Shown here in pieces: positions 1 to 5,647 of a DNA stretch of 6,307 bases. The position numbers and the translations under genes were made by a program. Every line of letters begins with the position of its first letter. Position 1 is the first letter of the stretch. The notes under the pieces were generated by a model. It had not been told where the DNA came from. It did no database searches and worked only from the letters and a program-made list of their open reading frames with translations. Origin of the DNA: an uncultured Clostridia bacterium (lineage in GTDB: Bacteria; Bacillota; Clostridia; Oscillospirales; Acutalibacteraceae); contig CALCBQ010000145.1 in the NCBI GenBank assembly GCA_937897215.1, positions 1-6,307 on the forward strand. Reading direction: 5' to 3'.

Positions 1-153
1 AACTTTAATAAAATAATTATACAATATGAATTTATAAAAATCAATTTAATTGAAGTAGTTTTTGAAGTCTTTTTCTTTGGTTTCTGTGTAGTAAATTTTG
101 CACCTTCCTTACCGAGAGTTTTGGATAGCATCAAAATAGCATCATTTTGAAAT

Positions 154-380
154 TTGTGGATTTTTTACGAATTGGAATGTTGTTATTTTTCTACGGAATA
201 TGGCACACAGTCTTTGAGACCTTGGATTAACTCCAAAACCGCGTGCCGTGGGGTGCGGGTCTCCTGTGGAGACCTATGCGAAGCAGAAGCACCAACCGAG
301 CCGGCAGACGAGAACAAGTCCTTCTACACCTGCTAATAGCAACCCTCGGCTTAGCCAGGGATTTTCGAATGCAATCGAAC
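154..380 (+). mobile_element. tnpB: Probable degenerate 3' end of an IS200/IS605-type tnpB with right-end / omega-RNA-like hairpins
   Basis: This patch is clearly GC-richer than its surroundings and full of short hairpins. An open frame ending at 336 gives a tail containing ACRGVRVSCGDLCEAEAP, which resembles the variable C-terminal tails (ACG...VR...KQEAP type) that follow the zinc finger in TnpB/OrfB proteins. The stop is followed within a few bases by the hairpin CCCT-C-GGC-TTA-GCC-AGGG (343-360), very like the CCC(T)CGGCTTTAGCC(G)AGGG hairpin common at right ends of IS200/IS605 elements, and then TTCGA-N6-TCGAA (364-379). In such elements the tnpB 3' end and right end also encode the omega-RNA guide scaffold. 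The RuvC motifs and zinc-finger cysteines of TnpB are absent upstream, so this is at best a decayed or internally deleted remnant. It could instead be an unrelated structured RNA gene. The assignment rests on pattern memory, not on an alignment. Confidence 0.45.
216..274 (+). ncRNA. Dense hairpin cluster, possible structured RNA core
   Basis: Three local hairpins lie side by side: TTGGA-TTAAC-TCCAA (222-236), CCGC...GCGG (239-258, extendable with G-U pairs) and GGTCTCC-TGT-GGAGACC (258-274). The segment GGTCTC (258-263) can also pair with an upstream GAGACC (216-221), which would close a three-way junction around the first two hairpins and exclude the third. Such density is unusual in AT-rich intergenic DNA and suggests a folded RNA, probably the scaffold of the omega-RNA-like remnant. 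No known RNA family was recognised outright, and transcription is not shown. Confidence 0.35.
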
Positions 381-416
381 CTGACGAATGATATATACTC
401 GTCAGGTTATTTTATT
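378..416 (+). terminator. Rho-independent terminator
   Basis: A perfect 10-bp stem (AACCTGACGA / TCGTCAGGTT, 378-387 and 399-408) with an 11-base loop is followed by ATTTTATT. It ends whatever is transcribed from the left, either the structured patch or a gene beyond the window. Its left arm shares two bases with the TTCGA/TCGAA hairpin, so the presumed element end touches the terminator. Confidence 0.7.
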
Positions 417-440
417 ACGCAGTTCTCTGTCAATTAACCA

Positions 441-469
441 TTGAAGATACGCCCTGATAATGATATAAT
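441..469 (+). promoter_or_regulatory. Sigma-A promoter of the protease-phosphoesterase operon
   Basis: TTGAAG (441-446) and a perfect TATAAT (464-469) are separated by 17 bases, and TGA just before the -10 gives an extended -10. The start of transcription would lie near 476, leaving a leader of about two dozen bases before the first start codon at 500. No operator-like repeat was seen around it. Confidence 0.75.
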
Positions 470-499
470 AAAGATATAAACTTATTTGGGGAAATGGTT

Positions 500-1207
500 A
501 TGAAAAAGTTTTTTGAAAAGCACGAAACTCTTGTGTGTATTGCTTTGATTGTTTTATACATAGTTATAAATTCATTTTGTTTGCAGAATTTTGGAATAGA
601 GGATTATCGTAGCACAATTATTAACACAATCTTCTCACTTGGATTGGTTGTATTGATGATTGTCCTTAAACGGACAACATATTATGGCTTAACGAAAGTT
701 ACCGACGCAAAGAAATATTTGTATTTTATACCGTTAGCGTTGATTATCTCGGTCAATGTGTGGAACGGAATCAACATAAACAACACTTATAGTGAGATTG
801 TTTTTCACATTTTGACAATGTTTAATATAGGTTTTATTGAAGAAATCATCTTTCGTGGATTCCTCTTTAAAATGATGGCGAAAGATAATGTTAAACTCGC
901 AATCGCAGTCAGCTCAATCACATTTGGTGTAGGGCATATTGTGAATTTACTGAATGGTGCAGATTTAGTGCCTACACTTATGCAAATTGGCTATGCTACT
1001 GCAATAGGTTATCTTTTTGTAGTTATATTTTATAAGAGTAAATCTCTTATTCCTTGCATAGTTGCACACTCTCTCAACAATGCACTTTCAATATTCAATG
1101 TGGAAAACAAGGTGTCATTGTATATTGCGCCGGTGTTTTTGATGGTTGTGCCCATAATATATGCAATCTATATCAATAAAACGGTAAAAGAAGAAATAAA
1201 AAAATAA
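500..1207 (+). CDS. CPBP-family intramembrane glutamic protease (Abi/CaaX-type)
   Basis: This polytopic membrane protein of 235 residues has all the CPBP (PF02517) motifs. Counting from the upstream ATG at 494, these are motif 1 EEIIFR (E116, E117, R121), motif 2 FGVGH (F144, H148) and motif 3 HSLNN (H192, N195/N196). These residues form the active site of the Rce1-like glutamic intramembrane proteases. About seven or eight hydrophobic segments span residues 12-30, 43-59, 75-89, 104-125, 133-153, 163-180, 184-200 and 207-227. I prefer the ATG at 500 because the GGGGA ribosome site (488-492) lies seven bases before it but only one base from the ATG at 494. It is the first gene of a four-gene operon. 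Bacterial relatives are linked to bacteriocin self-immunity, peptide processing or membrane protein turnover. The substrate here is unknown, and no bacteriocin gene is visible nearby. Confidence 0.88.
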   Translation: MKKFFEKHETLVCIALIVLYIVINSFCLQNFGIEDYRSTIINTIFSLGLVVLMIVLKRTTYYGLTKVTDAKKYLYFIPLALIISVNVWNGININNTYSEIVFHILTMFNIGFIEEIIFRGFLFKMMAKDNVKLAIAVSSITFGVGHIVNLLNGADLVPTLMQIGYATAIGYLFVVIFYKSKSLIPCIVAHSLNNALSIFNVENKVSLYIAPVFLMVVPIIYAIYINKTVKEEIKK

Positions 1208-1225
1208 ATTTTTGGAGATGGGGCA

Positions 1226-2476
1226 ATGAAAAAACGAATTGTAATAATTTCATTGGTATTGGTGGTTGCTATGGCTTTAGGATATTTATCACTTTCAATA
1301 AGACCTGAATATAGTGGGGTAAATTACAGCCCTGCAAATAGTAAGAATGAAACTGACAAAACAATCAAGTTTGATTCAAAGGGAAAACTCAAAATTATGC
1401 ACGTTACTGACACTCATCTTGAACTTAACCATAATTTTGACCCAACAATCTGGTTGGTTGAAAGAGCCTGTGATACAGAAAAACCAGATATAGTTATGAT
1501 TACAGGCGACAATGTGGTAAATTGCGACAATGAAGAAGAAACAAAAAAAGTAATTAACGCTTTGATGAATATTTTTGACGAGAGAAATATTCCTGTTGCA
1601 GTAACTTTTGGTAATCACGATTCAGAGCAGGGTGCAATGTCGCGAGAAGAACTTATGGCATATTACAACACTTTCTCTTGTTCAGTTTCAGTTGACGATG
1701 GCGAAGCACTTTCAGGCTGTGGTACATACAATATTCCTGTACTTTCGTCTGATGGCGAAAAAGTGAAATTCAACCTTTGGGTATTCGACTCAGGCGATTA
1801 CGACGAAGAGGGAAGATACAGTTGCGTTAAACCTGACCAGATTGAATGGTATAAACAAACATCTGATAAACTTAAGGCAGAGAATAACGGCGAAGTAGTT
1901 AATTCCCTTGTTTTTCAGCATATTATCGTTGGCGAAATCTATGATGTGCTTAAAAAGTCAGATTCTTGGAAACCTTATGCTTTCAAGCACCTTTACAATA
2001 AAGAAGAATATTATATGTTTGACCCTGACCGTGTGAATTACGGCACTATAAGAGAATACCCTTGCCCAGGTTATGAAAACTATGGTCAGTTTGAGGCTAT
2101 GGTGGAAAAAGGCGATGTGCTGGCAATGTTTACAGGTCATGACCACACAAACGCCTTTGCAGTTGAGCATAAAGGCATTGATATTGTCAATTCATTAAGC
2201 ACTCGTTACATAGGTCTTTGTCATTCAACACAATGTGGTTACCGTATAATTGAAATCGACGAAAATGACACCTCAACTTACAAAACAAGAGTTGCTCGTA
2301 TATATGATATGTTCGATTCTGAAGTTGTAAAAGAAGAAAAGCAGAATGGAGACAAATTTACGTACAAAATGGCTCGCGAATTTGCAATTAAAGGCAAAAT
2401 TCAGAAAACTGCAAGTAATATTTATCGTAAAATTGCAGAAACATTTACAGGCAGACAGGTAACTTATCCTGATTAA
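1226..2476 (+). CDS. Extracytoplasmic metallophosphoesterase, Dcr2/purple-acid-phosphatase-like
   Basis: The protein has 416 residues. A hydrophobic segment at residues 4-24 after MKKR, without a lipobox, predicts a signal anchor or signal peptide, so the enzyme should act outside the membrane. The calcineurin-like metallophosphoesterase core (PF00149) is complete: DTH (D62, H64), GDN (D95, N96), GNHD (N130, H131), FQH (H232) and GHDH (304-307). These residues bind a two-metal centre that hydrolyses phosphate esters. The GCGTYNIPV segment (164-172), FDSGDYDE, DQIEWY (204-209) and a final CGYRIIEID (337-345) recall the Dcr2-like branch, where GNY, QxxWY and GARVIE occupy the same places. The C-terminal 70 residues are charged and partly helical. 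It starts 18 bases after the protease gene, with GGAG (1214-1217) eight bases before the ATG. The natural substrate cannot be read from the sequence; a phosphomonoester or phosphodiester is likely. Confidence 0.88.
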   Translation: MKKRIVIISLVLVVAMALGYLSLSIRPEYSGVNYSPANSKNETDKTIKFDSKGKLKIMHVTDTHLELNHNFDPTIWLVERACDTEKPDIVMITGDNVVNCDNEEETKKVINALMNIFDERNIPVAVTFGNHDSEQGAMSREELMAYYNTFSCSVSVDDGEALSGCGTYNIPVLSSDGEKVKFNLWVFDSGDYDEEGRYSCVKPDQIEWYKQTSDKLKAENNGEVVNSLVFQHIIVGEIYDVLKKSDSWKPYAFKHLYNKEEYYMFDPDRVNYGTIREYPCPGYENYGQFEAMVEKGDVLAMFTGHDHTNAFAVEHKGIDIVNSLSTRYIGLCHSTQCGYRIIEIDENDTSTYKTRVARIYDMFDSEVVKEEKQNGDKFTYKMAREFAIKGKIQKTASNIYRKIAETFTGRQVTYPD

Positions 2477-2490
2477 AACGAGGTGCTATT

Positions 2491-3099
2491 ATGAAGTTTG
2501 ATACAACTAAATTACAATGGACACGAGAGCCTGCAGATTACTCTATATCTGCCGATAAAATTGAAATAATCACAAATCCACATACAGATTTGTGGCAAAG
2601 AACATATTATCATTTCAGAAATGACAATGCTCCTGTTTTGCAAATGGAAACAGATGAAAAATTTTTCTCATTTGTTGTGAAAACAGAGTTCCAGAGCAAG
2701 CAAAGATTTGACCAATGCGGTATTGTTATGTACCTTGATAGCGAAAACTGGCTTAAAGGTTCAATTGAATACGAAAACGAAAGTTTTCAGCATCTTGGCT
2801 CTGTTGTTACTAACAATGGTTACTCTGACTGGGCAACTACTGAAATTGATGCAAACATCAAATCAATGTGGTACAGATTAAGCCGTCGTGAAGACGATTA
2901 TTGTATTGAATGTTCCGAGGATGGCATTACATTCAAACAGATGCGTGTTTGTCATATGTGGAATGGGGCAGGTAAAATTCAGTTTGGTATTTATGCTTGT
3001 AGCCCGGAAAACTCATCATTTAAAGCCACATTTACAAATATGAAAATTACAGAGTGCAAGTGGCTTGCTCACGACGGACAACAACCTGATGAAGAATAA
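2491..3099 (+). CDS. DUF1349 family protein (concanavalin-A-like beta-sandwich)
   Basis: The 202-residue protein is soluble, without signal peptide or membrane segment. Its sequence runs through the features of the DUF1349 family (PF07081): an N-terminal WTREP...ISADKIEI segment, TDLWQRTYYHF (about 33-43), FFSFVVKTEF (58-67), then FDQCGIVMYLDSENWLKGSIEY (73-94), SDWAT (112-116), MWYRLSRRED (125-134) and a final FGIYACSP...F-ATFTN-KI stretch (166-187). The fold is a concanavalin-A-like jelly roll related to yeast Ree1. Biochemical function is unknown, although the fold often binds carbohydrates. A GAGGTG ribosome site (2480-2485) lies five bases before the ATG, which starts 14 bases after the phosphoesterase stop, so the two are likely cotranslated at linked levels. 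Lack of a signal peptide suggests a cytoplasmic role, unlike its two exported neighbours. Confidence 0.85.
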   Translation: MKFDTTKLQWTREPADYSISADKIEIITNPHTDLWQRTYYHFRNDNAPVLQMETDEKFFSFVVKTEFQSKQRFDQCGIVMYLDSENWLKGSIEYENESFQHLGSVVTNNGYSDWATTEIDANIKSMWYRLSRREDDYCIECSEDGITFKQMRVCHMWNGAGKIQFGIYACSPENSSFKATFTNMKITECKWLAHDGQQPDEE

Positions 3100-3121
3100 A
3101 CTTTAACACAGAGGTAACACT

Positions 3122-3520
3122 ATGAAAAAGGGATTGATAATTATGCTAATAACTTCATTATCACTTTTCGGTCTTTGTGCTTGTGGGGGAGAAAGTAAAA
3201 CTCCGACACCGCAATATGAACAGATATCAGCCGAAAAAGCAAAAGAATTAATGGATACTGAAAAAGATTATGTTATTCTTGATGCTCGCACACAGGAAGA
3301 ATTTGACGAGGGACATATTAAGGGTGCAATTATGATTCCTGAATATGAAATTACAAACCGTGCAGAACAAGAACTCCCCAATAAAGAACAACTTATTTTA
3401 GTTTATTGCCGAAGTGGTCGCCGAAGCAAAATCGCAGCCCAAGCCCTTGTGGATTTAGGCTATACAAACGTGAAAGAGTTCGGTGGCATAATCGACTGGC
3501 CTTATGAAATAGTAAAATAA
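3122..3520 (+). CDS. Rhodanese-domain lipoprotein (sulfurtransferase)
   Basis: This short protein (132 residues) has a lipoprotein signal: MKKG, a hydrophobic stretch, then the lipobox LCAC with C21 as the lipidated residue. After a brief linker (GGESKTPTPQ) comes one rhodanese domain (PF00581): an N-terminal ISAEKAKELM, then VILDARTQEEFDEGHIKGA (51-69), and the active-site loop CRSGRRS (96-102) with catalytic C96. It ends in EFGGIIDWPYEIV (119-131). The six-residue loop matches single-domain rhodaneses acting on sulfur rather than Cdc25-type phosphatases. It should be anchored to the outer face of the membrane and could move persulfide sulfur or bind a thiol ligand; its acceptor is unknown. 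GAGGT (3111-3115) lies six bases before the ATG, 22 bases after the DUF1349 gene. It is the last gene of the operon, followed by a terminator. Confidence 0.92.
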   Translation: MKKGLIIMLITSLSLFGLCACGGESKTPTPQYEQISAEKAKELMDTEKDYVILDARTQEEFDEGHIKGAIMIPEYEITNRAEQELPNKEQLILVYCRSGRRSKIAAQALVDLGYTNVKEFGGIIDWPYEIVK

Positions 3521-3542
3521 CAAAAACATCTTAACACCTTAT

Positions 3543-3570
3543 GCGGAGTGAATTTCACTCCGCTTTTATT
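3543..3570 (+). terminator. Rho-independent terminator of the first operon
   Basis: GCGGAGTGA / TCACTCCGC forms a 9-bp perfect stem (3543-3551 and 3555-3563) with a three-base loop, followed by TTTTATT. It lies 22 bases after the rhodanese stop and separates the first operon from the phosphate transport genes. Confidence 0.9.
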
Positions 3571-3588
3571 AAAATATTCAAAAGATAC

Positions 3589-3617
3589 TTGACATATTTC
3601 GCAGCGTAAAATAAAAT
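3589..3617 (+). promoter_or_regulatory. Sigma-A promoter of the pit operon
   Basis: A perfect TTGACA (3589-3594) and TAAAAT (3612-3617) are 17 bases apart. Transcription would start near 3624, giving a leader of about 48 bases. I found no convincing paired TTAACA repeats of the PhoP type overlapping it, so regulation by phosphate is not supported by the sequence. The strong match to consensus suggests substantial basal expression. Confidence 0.75.
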
Positions 3618-3671
3618 ATTAATTAGCACTTTTTGTTATAAAGACATAGAAACTTCAAAAGGGGGCTGCTT

Positions 3672-4724
3672 ATGGATTCAATTTTAGATTTTTGGTACCA
3701 AATGACAGCTAATCCGCTACTCTTTATTGCAGTGGCGCTCACGCTTGGTGTTATTTTGGTAAATGGTTGGACAGATGCACCTAACGCAATTGCTACATGC
3801 GTAGTAACAAGGTGTATGCCGCCAAAAGCCGCAATACTAATGGCGGCGGTATTCAATTTCCTCGGTGTTTTTGTAATGACACTTGTTAACGCTACTGTTG
3901 CTGAGACAATTACAAAAATGGTGGATTTTGGTTCAGACCCCGATAAAGCAATTATCGCTTTAAGTGCCGCATTATTTGCAATTGTTCTTTGGGCTATGCT
4001 TGCTTGGGTATTTGGTATTCCCACAAGCGAAAGCCACGCATTAATCGCAGGTCTTACAGGTAGCGCAATTGCTCTTCATGGCAGTTTAGACGGCGTTAAT
4101 GGTAGCGAGTGGGTAAAAGTTATTTATGGTATTGGCATTTCTGTAACTCTTGGTTTTGGACTTGGTTGGATTGTATGCAAACTCGTTACAAAAATCTTCT
4201 ATAACGCTAACAGACCAAAAACAGAGCCGTTTTTCAGAGGCGCTCAGATTGTAGGTGCAGCTTCAATGGCATTTATGCACGGTGCACAAGACGGCCAAAA
4301 GTTTATGGGCGTTGTGCTTCTTTGCGTATATATGTCAAAAGGTCAAGCATTGCCATCAGATATACACATTCCTATCTGGCTTATGATTGTCTGCTCTGTA
4401 GTAATGGCGGCAGGTACAGCAATGGGTGGTAAAAAGATTATTAAATCTGTTGGTATGGATATGGTTAAGCTTGAAAAATATCAAGGATTTTCAGCTGACA
4501 TTGCAGCGGCTCTTTCACTTCTTATTTGTTCAGTATTCAGTCTTCCTGTATCAACAACACACGCAAAAACAACATCTATTATGGGTGTTGGTGCGGTAAA
4601 ACGAGTTTCTGCTATTAATTTTGGTGTTGTTAAAGAAATGGTACTTACTTGGGTGCTTACCTTCCCTGGATGCGGATTGGTTGGATTTTTAATGACGAAG
4701 TTGTTTATGTTTATATTTACCTGA
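3672..4724 (+). CDS. pit: PiT-family inorganic phosphate permease
   Basis: This 350-residue polytopic membrane protein is of the PiT family (PF01384), which imports phosphate (often as a metal-phosphate complex) using a proton or sodium gradient. The inverted repeat architecture is visible. The first half carries NGWTDAPNAIAT (31-42) and GIPTSESHALIAGLTGSA (115-132). The second half carries MHGAQDGQKFMG (202-213) and LPVSTTHAKTTSIMGVG (291-307), the latter matching the first half's PTSESHALIAGLTG. Hydrophobic segments fill most of the protein, with a hydrophilic linker near 178-190. It is shorter than Escherichia coli PitA (about 500 residues), as expected for Gram-positive members that lack the large central loop. 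AAGGGGG (3659-3665) lies six bases before the ATG. The DUF47 gene follows after 18 bases, the usual arrangement for this transporter type. Confidence 0.95.
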   Translation: MDSILDFWYQMTANPLLFIAVALTLGVILVNGWTDAPNAIATCVVTRCMPPKAAILMAAVFNFLGVFVMTLVNATVAETITKMVDFGSDPDKAIIALSAALFAIVLWAMLAWVFGIPTSESHALIAGLTGSAIALHGSLDGVNGSEWVKVIYGIGISVTLGFGLGWIVCKLVTKIFYNANRPKTEPFFRGAQIVGAASMAFMHGAQDGQKFMGVVLLCVYMSKGQALPSDIHIPIWLMIVCSVVMAAGTAMGGKKIIKSVGMDMVKLEKYQGFSADIAAALSLLICSVFSLPVSTTHAKTTSIMGVGAVKRVSAINFGVVKEMVLTWVLTFPGCGLVGFLMTKLFMFIFT

Positions 4725-4742
4725 TAGAAAGGATGTTTTAAA

Positions 4743-5363
4743 ATGGCTAAAGGCGATAAATTTTATTTTGAAAACTTTGTCGAGTGTGCAACACTCGCAA
4801 AAAATGCAGCAAACTACCTTGTTGATTGTCTCGAAAAATATGATGCAAGCAAAATTAATACAATGCTTAAAGAAATGCACACTTTTGAGCACAATGCAGA
4901 TAAAAAGAAACATGAAATGAATGAAAAACTTGCTAAAGCTTTCGTAACTCCGGTTGAGCGTGAAGACCTTGATATGTTAAGTCATGAACTTGATAATGTG
5001 CTTGACACTTTGGAAGAAGTATTACAAAAGTTGTATATTTATGATGTTAAGGTTATTGAGCCTTGTGCTGTTCAGTATGCGAATAATATTGTAAAATCCT
5101 GCGACTTGCTTTGCAGCATTATGGCAGAATTCGAAAACTTCAAAAAATCAAAGAAAATTCATTCGCTTATAGTTAAGTGCAACGATGTTGAAGAAGAATG
5201 CGACAAACTGTATCTTACTTCAATGCACGATATTACAAAGAAATCAACAGATGTTCTTACAACAATTGCATGGTATAAGATTTACGATTGCTTTGAAGCA
5301 TGTGCTGACGCTTGTGAGCATGTAGGCGAATGTGTTGCATCAATCATTATGAAGAACACATAA
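4743..5363 (+). CDS. DUF47 family (PhoU-like) partner of the PiT permease
   Basis: This is an all-helical cytoplasmic protein of 206 residues, the normal length for DUF47 proteins (PF01865; TIGR00153 type), which resemble PhoU. Acidic E-xxx-D metal-binding patterns are visible at E49-D53 (EHNAD), E150-D154 (EEECD) and E185-D189 (EACAD), and the conserved TPVEREDLDMLSHELDNVLD stretch lies at 69-88. Such proteins bind iron or manganese clusters and are nearly always encoded next to PiT permeases, where they are thought to regulate transport. It has an unusual number of cysteines (residues 15, 29, 108, 120, 124, 146, 153, 183, 187, 191, 197), more than I would expect for the family. AAAGGA (4728-4733) lies nine bases before the ATG. 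It is the last gene before the long inverted repeat at 5393. Confidence 0.92.
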   Translation: MAKGDKFYFENFVECATLAKNAANYLVDCLEKYDASKINTMLKEMHTFEHNADKKKHEMNEKLAKAFVTPVEREDLDMLSHELDNVLDTLEEVLQKLYIYDVKVIEPCAVQYANNIVKSCDLLCSIMAEFENFKKSKKIHSLIVKCNDVEEECDKLYLTSMHDITKKSTDVLTTIAWYKIYDCFEACADACEHVGECVASIIMKNT

Positions 5364-5392
5364 TCGAAAATTTAAAACTATATAACAGTATA

Positions 5393-5448
5393 AAACTCCT
5401 TTGTTTACAGATAATAGAAATGTTATCAAAATAAACAAAGGAGTTTTT
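5393..5448 (+). terminator. Long inverted repeat, likely terminator of the pit operon
   Basis: A perfect 15-bp stem (AAACTCCTTTGTTTA, 5393-5407; mate 5432-5446) encloses a 24-base loop that holds a second small stem GATAA/TTATC (5410-5427). It is followed by a short T run. Placed 29 bases after the DUF47 stop, it should stop pit transcription and may work in both directions. Its right arm contains the AAAGGAG ribosome site of the following spoVT-like fragment, so the stem would also hide that site in any read-through transcript. Confidence 0.7.
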
Positions 5449-5454
5449 GCATAT

Positions 5455-5559
5455 ATGAAAGCAACAGGAATTGTGAGAAGAATAGAGGCTCGTGTTATAA
5501 TAGGGCAAACCGCCCAAAACCCGCATAAACACTATGGTTTTTCTCGGTTGCCCTATTGA
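5455..5559 (+). pseudogene. spoVT: Truncated spoVT-like start (first ~10 codons only)
   Basis: An AAAGGAG ribosome site (5437-5443) precedes an ATG at 5455 whose first ten residues, MKATGIVRRI, are those of SpoVT, the AbrB-type DNA-binding regulator of late forespore genes. Its relatives continue DDLGRVVIPKEIRRT. Here the match stops after the tenth codon (5484), and the frame runs into a palindrome and ends at 5559 after 34 codons. The swapped-hairpin AbrB domain, about 50 residues long, is therefore broken and the C-terminal GAF-like domain is missing. It is most likely a decayed duplicate of a spoVT gene, perhaps the one starting at 6300. A short leader peptide is a less likely alternative. 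Confidence 0.6.
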
Positions 5560-5563
5560 ACAC
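5492..5563. repeat. 72-base imperfect palindrome, possible small mobile or REP-like element
   Basis: GTGTT (5492-5496) pairs with AACAC (5559-5563), AATAGGGCAA (5499-5508) with TTGCCCTATT (5548-5557), CCG (5510-5512) with CGG (5545-5547) and AAAACC (5516-5521) with GGTTTT (5536-5541). Together they make a long hairpin with small bulges. It begins right where the spoVT similarity ends, so it may have inserted there. There is no poly-T tail, so it is not an obvious terminator. Whether it recurs elsewhere in the genome cannot be seen here. Confidence 0.5.
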
Positions 5564-5605
5564 AAGGGTGTCAAAAATAGGTTTTCTGCAGTTTTTATAC
5601 ATAGC

Positions 5606-5634
5606 AAAAGCTAGGTGAAATTCACCTAGCTTTA
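5606..5634 (-). terminator. Rho-independent terminator of the lipoprotein gene
   Basis: AAAGCTAGGTGA / TCACCTAGCTTT is a perfect 12-bp stem (5607-5618 and 5622-5633) with a three-base loop. Read on the minus strand it lies 14 bases after the stop of the lipoprotein gene and ends in a run of T. The symmetry and flanking A/T bases suggest some activity in the plus direction as well. Confidence 0.85.
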
Positions 5635-5647
5635 AATATAAATAAGT

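Noticed and set aside
1..168. A minus-strand open frame running off the left edge, with a possible ATG at 131 and a Lys/Thr-rich stretch (MLSKTLGKEGAKF...)
   Set aside because: No ribosome site precedes the ATG, the composition is low-complexity and then turns into AT-driven hydrophobic residues, and the gene cannot be seen to its end. It could be the start of a real gene beyond the window but is not supported.
243..437. A second plus-strand open frame across the hairpin-rich patch
   Set aside because: It overlaps the tnpB-like tail in another frame, reads through the terminator stem and has no ribosome site.
1376..1618. Minus-strand open frame inside the phosphoesterase gene
   Set aside because: It is a shadow of a gene with complete family motifs and has no family features of its own.
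3521..3671. A Pho-box (paired TTAACA-like repeats) in front of pit
   Set aside because: Only one TTAACA (in CTTAACACC near 3530) is present and it lies upstream of the terminator, with no repeat at the expected spacing by the promoter.
3623..4024. A 133-codon minus-strand open frame over the pit promoter and gene
   Set aside because: It lies antisense to the conserved PiT signature, and its Ala/Ile/Thr-rich product mirrors membrane codons on the other strand.
5484..5502. Apparent continuation of SpoVT similarity as ARVII after the break (compare GRVVI)
   Set aside because: The bases encoding it are mostly part of the palindrome arms, the alignment would need a two-codon deletion, and similarity stops again at once, so it is probably chance.
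5347..5607. An 86-codon minus-strand open frame spanning the long inverted repeat and the palindrome
   Set aside because: It crosses a 15-bp terminator stem and the spoVT fragment, lacks a ribosome site and has no recognisable domain.
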